Source of the DNA: Jaenimonas drosophilae
Lineage: Eukaryota; Euglenozoa; Kinetoplastea; Trypanosomatida; Trypanosomatidae
Length of the DNA stretch: 64,000 bases
NCBI GenBank assembly: GCA_030849065.1
Contig: JASAON010001590.1
Span: forward strand, 1 to 64,000
Reading direction: 5' to 3'
This document shows, one piece after another, positions 55,630 to 64,000 of the stretch (within the stretch, counting starts at the first letter, position 1; each line of letters starts with the position of its first letter). The position numbers and the translations under genes are program-made. Under the pieces are notes generated by a model that was not told where the DNA came from, did no database searches, and saw only the letters and a program-made list of their open reading frames with translations.

Positions 55630-55810
55630 CCTCCCACCTACGTGGAAGGGGCTGGCGAAGGATGAACTCCTCTCCACACTTCAACACAACCTTGATTTCT
55701 TGTTTCCATGACCCAATCTGAGTATGGTCTTCTGATGTACACACGTGATTCCTTGACTTCTTCCCTGTTGTCGTAGTGAAGGTGTCTTCACCCGAGGGAG
55801 GCCAGCCCCA

Positions 55811-56638
55811 ATGTGGAGGCCACAGATCATCTGCCAGAGACTGGTTGCTGTTGCAGCCCCCCTCTCCATCATTTACAGAAAACAAACGTTGAATGCTGCG
55901 GGATCGTCTTTCCTCTATCAATGTCGTTCATTCCGTACGACACCTGCAAGGTACTTCCCACCAAATGAAACCGAGACACCGTCCACCGCAACAACTGTGG
56001 AAAAGAGTCGGTCAAGTGAACCCGCAGGAGCAGGTAGTCCTCGACGTGTGCTGATCGAGCTTATGGGGATCATTGTGCGTCCCATGCCCATCGGCGACGT
56101 GTTTCGGAGTCTCTCACCAAGCGCAAAGAAAGAACTCATACGTCTCCGTCTTCCTGTGGAGATCTTCATTCTGCACTTTCCACGACGATTTGGCGTATTC
56201 AAGGGCGGCCGTGTGGCCTCAGAACGGGGTCGTCCAAGTATGCGCGTCGTTCCGCGGTATATGCAAGCACAGCAAGGCTGTGCAGAAGAAGTGGAGCTGC
56301 CGGCGGGCTTCATTCGCCATCCAGAACTAGACAGCTGCGATGAAGACCCATCCCCGCAGCCACCCAGCAGCACAACTCTAGCAGCCGCACCACCAGTCGG
56401 GGCGTCTCGAGTGGAAACTGTCTTGCAGTACATCCCCAATGAGTGGACCCCTTTCAATACACTCCCCCTTCCTCCAGACGTCCGCAAACGCTGTTTCGGT
56501 GTGGAGAAACCAAAGCAGTTCTTTGAGCGCCATTCCAAGTACTTTGAGGTGCGCCAACAAGGGATTGCCGAGCATACCTTCAGTGTACGTCGCTCGTTGG
56601 CTCTTCAACAGGCCATTGCTGCTCGTCGCACTACTTGA
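55811..56638 (+). CDS. Mitochondrial-type protein with two copies of the same module
   Basis: The protein has 275 residues. The first 45 residues are basic and hydrophobic (MWRPQIICQRLVAVAAP), like a mitochondrial leader. Two modules are seen at about 80-147 and 201-267: MGIIVRPMPIGDVFRSL with LPVEIFILHFPRRFGVF, and VLQYIPNEWTPFNTLPLPPD with PKQFFERHSKYFEV. Each has an IP- or MP-type start, a short helix, then FxxxxxxxF with an aromatic strand, as in the single module of the previous gene. The two genes are probably an old tandem duplication. No RGG tail is present. The start is the first ATG after the AG at 55776. Confidence 0.65.
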   Translation: MWRPQIICQRLVAVAAPLSIIYRKQTLNAAGSSFLYQCRSFRTTPARYFPPNETETPSTATTVEKSRSSEPAGAGSPRRVLIELMGIIVRPMPIGDVFRSLSPSAKKELIRLRLPVEIFILHFPRRFGVFKGGRVASERGRPSMRVVPRYMQAQQGCAEEVELPAGFIRHPELDSCDEDPSPQPPSSTTLAAAPPVGASRVETVLQYIPNEWTPFNTLPLPPDVRKRCFGVEKPKQFFERHSKYFEVRQQGIAEHTFSVRRSLALQQAIAARRTT

Positions 56639-56739
56639 CCTAATTCATCATCACAGCTGATTCTTTCCTGGTGTCTGTTTTCTGTTGCTGTTGTAATGAC
56701 GATGTTCGGCAACATGCACATGCAACTGGACACACTAAT

Positions 56740-56767
56740 GCTGTTGTCTTTCTCTATTTATTTATAG
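56740..56767 (+). promoter_or_regulatory. Predicted trans-splice acceptor for the 1,436-residue protein
   Basis: A CT/T-rich tract ends in TTATAG with AG at 56766-56767. The frame is open a little upstream of 56875 through GTG codons, but the first ATG is 56875. Confidence 0.55.
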
Positions 56768-56874
56768 CTCTTTATTCTTGTGGGTTTCATTGAATCCCCA
56801 GACGGGTGATTTGAGTGTTGTGTGTGGGGTACCTTCCACATCATCACCAACTCAGAACTCACACTCAAAAGAAG

Positions 56875-59800
56875 ATGGAGGAAGCGAGCGAGGTGCAGGC
56901 AGCGGTGTGGTGGACCCACGCCACACTCAACAATGAGGCTGCTGCCGCCCCGATTTCCGCCGCGGAGGTCGCCGCTGCACGTTTGGATGAAGCCGCTCGC
57001 GCATCATGCGCCTGCATCGTGAAGGCGCTTTGCAAAGATAGATCGGTGAAGGACATTCTCCTGTTTCCACGGGAGCAGCGGCAGTCGTGGTCCACGATGC
57101 TCAATGATCGCATGCGGCTGCACGAACACGTGGGGTCGCACCTCACCAGTCTTCGCAAAGCTTTGCTCCTGAGTTGGATTGAGCGCCAGCGCGCCGCCTC
57201 CACGGAGGACCCGAGCAATCAGCATGTCAGTGGGCAGGCTGGTGGTGCGTCAGAGGAAATCAAACACCTCCTTGGCAACCGGCGGGCCGCACAGCAACTA
57301 CGTGAGATGCAGCGGCAAGGCTATCTATCTCTGTGGACTGCAGTCGCAGAAGGTATTGCTGCAGGGGTGAAGCAGCTGACGTCGGATCACGAAAATGGAG
57401 GAGACGATGCAGTACTGCCTACCGTGGTGGTTCCTTCTTCAGCAGCAGCCAATACAACCTCAGCGAGTGTGTCAAGGATGGATGTACTCTACGCACTTTG
57501 CATGGATGCCCTTCTTGCTGACATCTACTGCAGTGCCATTCATATTGCAGAGAGCCCCCCGACAGGCACCCCGCAGAGGTGGGGTGAGGGCTTCGTACAG
57601 GAGCTTCGCGAGACATACCCGAACGCGGAGGAGCTTGGTCTCTCCACGGAATCTGGCACCAGCTCTTTGGCACCCAGTAGTGTGTACGAGGCGAACCTAC
57701 TCGTGAGCTACCTCCACGCATTCATCTTTGACGCGAAGTTAGGACTGAGCCCGTGCGACTACTTCGCAAGCTTCCCGCTTCTTGTGCAGTGCACCCGTCG
57801 GCATGTGGAGCTCCAGTTGAATCACCTGGCGGACCAAGCCGGGAGGGTGCGAAGATTTGTTCGTCAGAGCAATGCCTTGACCGCCACTCCGCTTGTTCTT
57901 CTTCAGCGCGCGAGCTCCTTCTTCCAACAGAGCACGGCAGGTCTGCAATACTGGCTGGATTGCCGTTGTACAGGGAGCTGCATTACTCCCATTTCAGCAT
58001 CTACAACGCGTCCGGTCTTTCCTCCTCCTTCATTCTTCGTGGCAGATTCTGTCTTGGCCTCGCCCGAATACAAAAACCCCAACGGATGCTGCCTTCCTGC
58101 ACCTCCTCTCTCTTGTGTTCCCTTTTACCCCATCTACGACTACGGGCCTTCTGGCTCGCTGTTCCTGTACCTCCTTCAGTGGCTGAAGGAGTGCCGCTCC
58201 GTTCGAGATGCAGTGCTCGCTAAGGTTGGCCCACAAACGACAAACATTGCTCCTTCGTCTACGACATCACCCAGTGACGTTGCGGCAGACGCTAATGAGG
58301 AGGAGGGGGCCGTTGATGAGGTTGCGGCCGCGCGGCAGGCGTGCGACGAAGAGTGGAAGGTCTTCACTCACAAGGCACTCAGCGTACTGACATTGTTGTA
58401 CCAAGGTACCGGGTCTTCCCTGGTGTTGCTGCGGACCCATGTGGAGCTTGCGTCGATCCTATTCGGAGAGGAAGGGGTGGGGAATCAGAGCTCACCCACA
58501 GCGATGCGTACGCTGGAAGTATCTCTGCACCACCTCAGCTCCAAAAGTGGCGCCGTACTCACCGCTGATGATCTCCGAGCTGGTGGCGGTGGTGAATTTC
58601 CGGTATTGTGCTTCTCGCGTCTGGAGAGCGTCTTCTCTGCAGCCATGGACGGTGTGTTCCTCTCGTCCTCCTCACAACTGTGGAGCGGTGCTACCCCGGA
58701 AGTGAGTCCTCTTGCCATCTCCCTCCTTCACTACCCCATCGCCACTCTGCAGCGTCTCATGCATCTTTTGTTGAGCATGTCAACGGCGACGGCACGCTGC
58801 AGCGTTGAGGATTCCGTGGTGGAGTCGGCAACGGAACAGCGTGGAAAGGGTTATACCGAGAATCCATTGGGAGGGCATGACGTTGCCAGTGGGGTGTTCT
58901 TTGCCAAGTACTACCGCCTCTTTCGTTCCTTGGAGGTGGCGGCAAAGTTCATTGTCGCCCGCCTTCTTGCAGAGGATGAGGAGCACGGAACAACGGCAGT
59001 TTCCTGCAGAGGGAGCTCAGACTCCCCAGAAGAAACACACAGGAAGCGGATTGTGGAGATCATGTCCATTGGTTTGGTGGAAGCACTGGAGCGCTGCCTC
59101 GCAAAGGGTGGCTCGGATGCTGCGGGGGCAGAAGCCCTCATGTTCTTTGCGTTTGTCGGAAGCTCCACCCCGATTTACCCCGTTGAGTCGCTAGAGCTTG
59201 TGCGGCGTGCGGTTCAGATCTCCTTTGCCCCTGGGGCAAAAATGATGGCGTTTCTTGAGCGGCATATTGTGCAGAAGCATCGGTGGGGTCTGGCAGCCTT
59301 CTTTCTTCCACTGATGCGGGCCATTGGCGTGGATCACACCGCCGCCATCAACTATGACCATCTCGCCATTGCTCTGCCCTACCCCTACGCGTCCGAGGTG
59401 ACTTACCTTTCTGAGCTTCCCCGCGGCTACTTCTGCCGCATGAACCAAAAGCTCTCGCTGAACCTCAAGAACGATGCCCTCGCCTACCTCCAACCACTCC
59501 TCTTTGGCGATGTTTTTCCACCACAATCGGGGGTGCTTTCGGTGGTTGAACACTCCGCTCAGGATGCCTTTCTCTCGATTGTGGCAGCGGCGGGTGTGGA
59601 GGCAGCACGCCGAGCACACGGAGGGGGAGTCGAGGGGGAGACCGCCACGACGTGCCAATCCACGATTGGCATTGATTCCATGTCTGCCCTCTTCTACAGC
59701 GTTCTCCGCCTGTGCCATGGCGTGGCGTACTGGAAGGATGATCTGCGGCATCAGTTTCAGCGCCTCATTGTTGCACGGATGCAAAGCATCATGGAACCTT

Positions 59801-61185
59801 CCATGGTCAGCATGGTGGAACTATCCTCACTGGATTCAGCGGTATCGTGGAGCTCCTTCCTACACCGTGGTCTGGAGCCTGTTCTTTCCGAGCCTGCGTC
59901 CACAGAAGAGGAGAATCCTCCATGCAAATCTCTGAAGGATGCATCAGCGTGGCTTCGTTGGTTCTGGTGCGGGGCAGACTACAACATCCTGGATGAGCAC
60001 CCCTCCGCCTGTGTGAAGGTGCTTCTGCGCAACTGCAGCACCGAGTACCGCCAGATTCCCACCGCCACCCTCGCTCGTCAGCGCTCGCTTCTGAAGGAGT
60101 ACTCCCAGCAACAGCGGGTGGCCATGGATGCTTGCCTAAGTGCCATGCAGGAGGCCATGCGAAAGGACGTTGAGGTGCTCCGTTCCATCAAGACTCCCGA
60201 AGCATCCTCGACGACGCCCTCACCAACCGCGGATGAAGAATCTGCTTCACCTTCTCCAGCTAGTCCAGTGACAGAGGAGGCCCCTCCTGTGATTGATGTG
60301 CCGGCACCACCTCTCCATGAGCAACAAGCTCTTCCTCATCAACGGGAGTACTTCTCCGCCATCTTCTTCGCCCTCCTTCAGCGAGCTCGCATCTCCCCGG
60401 TGGATGGCGCCACGTCCGGCGCAGCGTTGATCCACCTCTTTGCAGCGATGCGGGATCTGGTAGAGCCCTCTGCGATGGTGAAGCATCTCGAACGCTTTTC
60501 CTACTTGTTGGGCAAGGCGCTGCAATCCACCACCTTAGTGGAGTCACGCTCCATCTCCATTCTGCTCTACTACCTCATCGAGTACGTTGCACTTCCCTTC
60601 AAGAAATCCTTCCTTCGTATCGAAAGTGAGCGACTGGCAGTGGAGCCCACCACCGCCGATGGGGTTGGTCAGGTACCCCCATTCCTGCTCCACGCCCTGG
60701 GCAACAATGAGGCCGATGCTGTGCGCTTGCTGAGCTCCGTGATGCGCGAGGTGCAGCACTGCCTTCACCTCCACCTTACCCGACGTACCACCCTGGCGGA
60801 TTGGTGTGCTTACAACATTGGTTGGCACAGCCGTCGAGTGCTGCGACTCGTGGCTCGCTACGACGCTTCCTTCCGCAAAGATCTCGTGGACCGACGTGTG
60901 ACGGTCAATCGCACCGGCATCGTCTCCACAGGCCTCGACCTCCTCATGCAGCTCGAACGACCCCTGGGAGAGGGCATGGCAAGCCCCGTGTCCGAGGTTG
61001 CCTTCCTCTTCACCCGCAATCCCCCTCCCACGCCAGCCACTCCCCGAGCCGCAGCCTCACCCATAGCCGGAAACGGCGGTAAAGCACTTCCGCCACCTCA
61101 TCGCCCGCAGCAGCCCGCGCATCGCAGTAGCAGCAGTCGTGGAGAGCGACGATCCGGCGGTGGCCACAAGCGCGGACGGCGGTAG
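56875..61185 (+). CDS. Large helical hypothetical protein with basic C-terminal tail
   Basis: The protein has 1,436 residues and no family is assigned. It is leucine-rich and helical throughout, with alanine-rich helices at the N-terminus, a probable all-helical solenoid for the rest, and three linkers of low complexity (about 465-495, 1105-1145 and the last 60 residues). Distinctive phrases are YGPSGSLFLYLLQWLKECR, ESLELVRRAVQISF and YLIEYVALPFKKSFLRIE. The final 50 residues are rich in Pro, Ser, Arg and Gly and end HKRGRR, possibly a nuclear signal. Overall size and helix pattern resemble a large scaffold such as a ubiquitin E4 or importin-like protein, but the hallmark U-box is not seen and I do not assign one. 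The start is the first ATG after the acceptor. Confidence 0.7.
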   Translation: MEEASEVQAAVWWTHATLNNEAAAAPISAAEVAAARLDEAARASCACIVKALCKDRSVKDILLFPREQRQSWSTMLNDRMRLHEHVGSHLTSLRKALLLSWIERQRAASTEDPSNQHVSGQAGGASEEIKHLLGNRRAAQQLREMQRQGYLSLWTAVAEGIAAGVKQLTSDHENGGDDAVLPTVVVPSSAAANTTSASVSRMDVLYALCMDALLADIYCSAIHIAESPPTGTPQRWGEGFVQELRETYPNAEELGLSTESGTSSLAPSSVYEANLLVSYLHAFIFDAKLGLSPCDYFASFPLLVQCTRRHVELQLNHLADQAGRVRRFVRQSNALTATPLVLLQRASSFFQQSTAGLQYWLDCRCTGSCITPISASTTRPVFPPPSFFVADSVLASPEYKNPNGCCLPAPPLSCVPFYPIYDYGPSGSLFLYLLQWLKECRSVRDAVLAKVGPQTTNIAPSSTTSPSDVAADANEEEGAVDEVAAARQACDEEWKVFTHKALSVLTLLYQGTGSSLVLLRTHVELASILFGEEGVGNQSSPTAMRTLEVSLHHLSSKSGAVLTADDLRAGGGGEFPVLCFSRLESVFSAAMDGVFLSSSSQLWSGATPEVSPLAISLLHYPIATLQRLMHLLLSMSTATARCSVEDSVVESATEQRGKGYTENPLGGHDVASGVFFAKYYRLFRSLEVAAKFIVARLLAEDEEHGTTAVSCRGSSDSPEETHRKRIVEIMSIGLVEALERCLAKGGSDAAGAEALMFFAFVGSSTPIYPVESLELVRRAVQISFAPGAKMMAFLERHIVQKHRWGLAAFFLPLMRAIGVDHTAAINYDHLAIALPYPYASEVTYLSELPRGYFCRMNQKLSLNLKNDALAYLQPLLFGDVFPPQSGVLSVVEHSAQDAFLSIVAAAGVEAARRAHGGGVEGETATTCQSTIGIDSMSALFYSVLRLCHGVAYWKDDLRHQFQRLIVARMQSIMEPSMVSMVELSSLDSAVSWSSFLHRGLEPVLSEPASTEEENPPCKSLKDASAWLRWFWCGADYNILDEHPSACVKVLLRNCSTEYRQIPTATLARQRSLLKEYSQQQRVAMDACLSAMQEAMRKDVEVLRSIKTPEASSTTPSPTADEESASPSPASPVTEEAPPVIDVPAPPLHEQQALPHQREYFSAIFFALLQRARISPVDGATSGAALIHLFAAMRDLVEPSAMVKHLERFSYLLGKALQSTTLVESRSISILLYYLIEYVALPFKKSFLRIESERLAVEPTTADGVGQVPPFLLHALGNNEADAVRLLSSVMREVQHCLHLHLTRRTTLADWCAYNIGWHSRRVLRLVARYDASFRKDLVDRRVTVNRTGIVSTGLDLLMQLERPLGEGMASPVSEVAFLFTRNPPPTPATPRAAASPIAGNGGKALPPPHRPQQPAHRSSSSRGERRSGGGHKRGRR

Positions 61186-61488
61186 TTCAGCTTCCACGGC
61201 TCACCGCACCCCGAGAATGGCACTCGTGCATGTGCCCCTTTAAGCACGTTTGCGTGCCAACCCACAAACACATGCACATCCCTTACCGGACTCATGAGGC
61301 GTGTTTCCGGATGTACTTATCTGATTCTGTGACTGTGGCTATTCTATCCTGATGAATCTCCTTTTTGTTGTTCTGTTTTGTCGTGTGTAGGTTTGCTTCT
61401 TCATTCAAACGACCTCATCTGTCTTTGTTGACGTTACAAGAATCCTACAACTCATCTCTACTTTTTTTTCTTCCCCACACTCAACACC
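61186..61488. other. Spacer with acceptor for PDH E1 beta
   Basis: A T-rich tract (61358-61385) ends in GTGTAG, AG at 61389-61390, and the first ATG after it is 61489. A second T-rich run (61460-61474) lies just before the start. No gene is seen. Confidence 0.55.
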
Positions 61489-62532
61489 ATGCGTCGCTTT
61501 GCTCCTTCCGCGCTTGCCGCCACCTTCGCGGCCTCCCGCTCGGCTTCCACCATGACCGTCCGTGACGCCCTGAACTCCGCCCTCGATGAGGAGCTCGCCC
61601 GCGACCCCAAGGTCTTCATCCTCGGTGAGGAGGTTGGCCAGTACCAGGGTGCCTACAAGGTCACCAAGGGCCTCATTGACAAGTACGGCAAGGACCGCAT
61701 CATTGACACCCCCATCACGGAGCACGGCTTCGCTGGTATGGCCGTTGGTGCCGGCTTTAACGGCCTCCGCCCCGTGTGTGAGTTCATGACCTTCAACTTT
61801 GCCATGCAAGCCATCGACCAAATCGTCAACTCCGCCGCCAAGGGCCTCTACATGTCTGGCGGTCAGCTGAAGTGCCCCATCGTCTTCCGTGGCCCCAACG
61901 GTGCCTCCGCTGGTGTTGGTGCCCAGCACAGCCAGTGCTTCGGCTCCTGGTACGCCTCTGTGCCTGGCCTCAAGGTTTTGGCCCCCTACAACAGCGAGGA
62001 CGCCCGTGGCATGATCAAGGCCGCTATCCGCGATGAGAACCCTGTCGTGATCCTCGAGCACGAGCTTCTCTACGGCGAGAGCTTCCCCGTCTCTGATGAG
62101 GCGGCGAACAAGGACTTCGTCATCCCCTTTGGCAAGGCCAAGATCGAGCGCGAGGGCAAGGACATCACCCTCATTGGCTTCTCCCGCGGTGTGGATCTGT
62201 GCCTCAAGGCAGCCGATAAGCTCGCCGCGGAGGGCATTCAGGCGGAGGTGCTGAACCTGCGTTCTCTTCGCCCTCTCGACCGCGAGTCCATCTTCCGCTC
62301 CATCAAGAAGACTCACCGCTGCGTCACGGTGGATGAATCGTTCCCCGTGTGCAACATTGGTGCTGAGATCTGCGCCTGCGTGATGGAGAGCGATACCTTC
62401 GACTTCCTCGATGCCCCCATTGAGCGCGTGTCCTGCGCGGACTGCCCAACCCCCTACGCGAAGGAGCTTGAGGTTGCCTCTCAGCCACAGGTGAACGATG
62501 TGCTCGCTGCCGCGAAGCGCGTCCTCAGCTAA
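61489..62532 (+). CDS. PDHB: Pyruvate dehydrogenase E1 component subunit beta, mitochondrial
   Basis: The protein has 347 residues, as usual. With the alpha subunit it decarboxylates pyruvate and passes the acetyl group to E2 in the mitochondrial matrix. A leader ([20 protein letters not shown]) is followed by [77 protein letters not shown] and [16 protein letters not shown], all hallmark E1 beta blocks with the thiamine-diphosphate glutamate region (GEEVG). The C-terminal transketolase domain has [13 protein letters not shown] and [11 protein letters not shown]. Codon choice is strongly biased to C/G endings (GCC, CTC, GGC, AAG), unlike most neighbours, a sign of high expression. The start is the first ATG after the AG at 61390. 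Confidence 0.97.
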   Translation: MRRFAPSALAATFAASRSASTMTVRDALNSALDEELARDPKVFILGEEVGQYQGAYKVTKGLIDKYGKDRIIDTPITEHGFAGMAVGAGFNGLRPVCEFMTFNFAMQAIDQIVNSAAKGLYMSGGQLKCPIVFRGPNGASAGVGAQHSQCFGSWYASVPGLKVLAPYNSEDARGMIKAAIRDENPVVILEHELLYGESFPVSDEAANKDFVIPFGKAKIEREGKDITLIGFSRGVDLCLKAADKLAAEGIQAEVLNLRSLRPLDRESIFRSIKKTHRCVTVDESFPVCNIGAEICACVMESDTFDFLDAPIERVSCADCPTPYAKELEVASQPQVNDVLAAAKRVLS

Positions 62533-63779
62533 AAACACGTTCACGCGTCCAGAGTGATATGATGATGAGCGCAAGGAAGTCGCTCTATCTTGCGGGCCAC
62601 CCAGACACCACAGCTACCGCTTCAAGACGGCATGCGGTTGCTTCCCTATCCTATTCCTTAGATGTACGAGCGAGGAGACGAGGCACCTCCTACCGACCTC
62701 GGCTGGTGCACCAAAAGATGAGGGAAGAACTGTCTCATGCACCACGTTTTATACTTTTTGCATAGGAGCTCTTGTGTGTTCTATCGAATCTTCTTTTGTT
62801 GTAGGTAGCGCTCTTCCCCGGTTTTATTTTTATGTGTTCGTCGATACGACGCCATGTTGGCTGACTATATCTGCCTTTTTTTTTTGTGAAGAGGGCAGAG
62901 AAGGGATACTGATGTGCGTACGTGTGCGACGTAGCAGGAGCGAGAGAGTAGGGGATCGCTATCCCACCATATTATCACGTGTCATGGTGATGAAGTACGC
63001 AGCTGTCTGTAAGTACAGTGGCGTGACCTTCATTTGGTGTGGTGCGTGAAGCTGTGTGAGTGAAGGCTGGCGTGGACGATCCCCTAAGTGCAGCTCTTTT
63101 GTTACCCATTTAATCCACCTTCCTTTATGAATGAATACACACCACAAGGGGGGCCGATTCCTCACCCCGGAACTGTGCGCATCATGTCGTTGCACTTGGC
63201 CGTAGCCCTTGTACTTCCCATCCCATCCCGCCTTGTAGGGTTGAGCGCGATCTGTATCTGATTGGTGGATGATCATGTCGCGTTTCCCTACTCGCTCATC
63301 ACAACAATACATCATATTAGTGATTGTTTGGAGGGGGATTGTCCAGTGGGTACGGTAGTGCTTCATGCATGTGAACGCGATGCACAACACAACACCCCAA
63401 AGCATAACAACACAGATATTTGGGTCGTAGTGAAGCAGTGTGATTCATCTCATGACAAGTACGGATGTGATTGTGTCGTTGCGGCCGCCCCTCCCAAGGA
63501 AATAATTGGGTGAGTGCGTTTTTCTCTCCGTACGACTCGGCTCATCCAACAAAAGCATGATTCCCTGCCAGCATAAGGAAGCAGGCGCACAGATGTGTAG
63601 CTCCCTTCTCCCCCGACCTAGTCTGGTGTGATGGTGAAGAATTGAATGAAAGGAGAATATCGCATTGGAGCCAACGGGGAAGATGTCGTACCTCCCAACC
63701 ATCGCTGTTCCATCACCATTTTGATGCATCAATTCCACCTTTCTTCATTCTCATCACTCCTATTCATATGTTGCAATAG
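62533..63779. other. 1.25 kb spacer, acceptors and start region of LSm8
   Basis: No gene is called here. Tracts ending at AG near 62804-62805 and 62890-62891 lead to frames of 11 and 45 codons only. A 148-codon frame on the minus strand (62959-63405) would run against the direction of all other genes and has no recognisable motif. A TC-rich tract (63730-63765) ends with CAATAG, AG at 63778-63779, and the first ATG after it (63845) opens the LSm8 gene. A non-coding RNA cannot be excluded. Confidence 0.45.
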
Positions 63780-63844
63780 CGCTACAGGAGAAAGGAATTC
63801 CTGTTGTTTCGTGTGCCTGCTGCTCAACGTGTGCCTTCGTTTTA

Positions 63845-64000
63845 ATGCTCACGTCGTACCTACGTAAGCGAGTTTCTGTCGTAACGGCCGATGGACGCAA
63901 CCTCATTGGTGTTCTTCACTCCGCGGACCAACTCTTGAACATCGTTCTCTCTGATGCTGTAGAACGCACATTGGCTCCGTACTATGACCGTAGTCCTGAT
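63845..64000 (+). CDS. LSM8: U6 snRNA-associated Sm-like protein LSm8, 5' part
   Basis: The 52 codons up to the window edge start at the first ATG after AG 63779. They read MLTSYLRKRVSVVTADGRNL, then IGVLHSADQLLNIVLSDAVE and a following RTLAPYYDRSPD. This is the Sm1 motif of LSm8: a strand-turn with V-x-x-DGR, then GxLxxxDQxxNxVLxxAxER as in LSm8 (human SDGRMIVGTLKGFDQTINLIL). The DGR and the DQ...N pattern separate it from LSm1-7. It is part of the LSm2-8 ring on the 3' end of U6. The Sm2 motif and stop lie beyond the window. Confidence 0.88.
   Translation, partial: MLTSYLRKRVSVVTADGRNLIGVLHSADQLLNIVLSDAVERTLAPYYDRSPD

Noticed and set aside
56875..61185. Assignment as ubiquitin E4 (UFD2) ligase
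   Set aside because: The size and helical style fit, but no U-box and no core motif of the family could be found.
62912..63049. 45-codon frame after an acceptor-like tract
   Set aside because: Very short, Arg/Ser/Val-rich without a fold-like pattern; kept only as a note.
62959..63405. 148-codon frame on the minus strand
   Set aside because: Opposes the direction of every supported gene and has no recognisable domain or acceptor tract.

Overview
The window is nuclear DNA of a kinetoplastid-like protist, most likely a free-living bodonid. All supported genes lie on the + strand, have no introns, and are spaced 150 to 1,800 bases apart. Almost every gene is preceded by a pyrimidine-rich tract and an AG, and the first ATG after that AG opens the reading frame. 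This is the layout expected of polycistronic transcription matured by spliced-leader trans-splicing. The content (kinesins, nephrocystin-4, a TTC29-like axonemal protein, mitochondrial leaders, CCR4-NOT and splicing factors) fits a flagellated euglenozoan. The species cannot be fixed from sequence alone.

Layout. 0-9.3 kb: a membrane receptor with a degenerate cyclase domain, nephrocystin-4 and a STE11/MEKK-type kinase. 9.6-20.5 kb: a large protein with a mitochondrial-type leader and a histone H1-like tail, then two kinesins flanking an acylphosphatase. 20.8-33.5 kb: a dense run of small and medium genes: an unknown helical protein, a CPSF6-like RRM protein, a TTC29-like TPR protein, a REX1B-like coiled coil, phosphopantothenate-cysteine ligase, a PAC3-like proteasome chaperone, Vps55, an unknown protein, a TPM-domain membrane protein and the splicing factor PRP17. 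33.8-39.4 kb: CCR4-NOT subunit NOT3/5, a 1.8 kb spacer, then a histone stem-loop binding protein. 40.3-46.3 kb: a charged repeat protein with an almost perfect 153-bp tandem array, a candidate small gene and a thioredoxin-like protein. 46.6-54.6 kb: a WDR59-like RING protein without its propeller, an ATP-grasp/SET fusion, enoyl-CoA reductase TSC13, another candidate small gene and an RMI1-like OB-fold protein. 54.9-64 kb: two neighbouring mitochondrial proteins sharing a module, a 1,436-residue unknown protein, pyruvate dehydrogenase E1 beta, and the start of LSm8 cut by the window edge.

As usual in such genomes, neighbours are not pathway partners. Functional groups are nevertheless scattered through the window: RNA metabolism (PRP17, LSm8, NOT3/5, SLBP, CPSF6-like), flagellum and cytoskeleton (NPHP4, TTC29-like, two kinesins), and mitochondrion (PDH E1 beta, TPM protein, the paired module proteins, the H1-tailed protein). 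The most unusual items are the ATP-grasp/SET fusion, the H1-tailed protein, the catalytically broken cyclase receptor, the propeller-less WDR59-like protein and the 153-bp repeat array.
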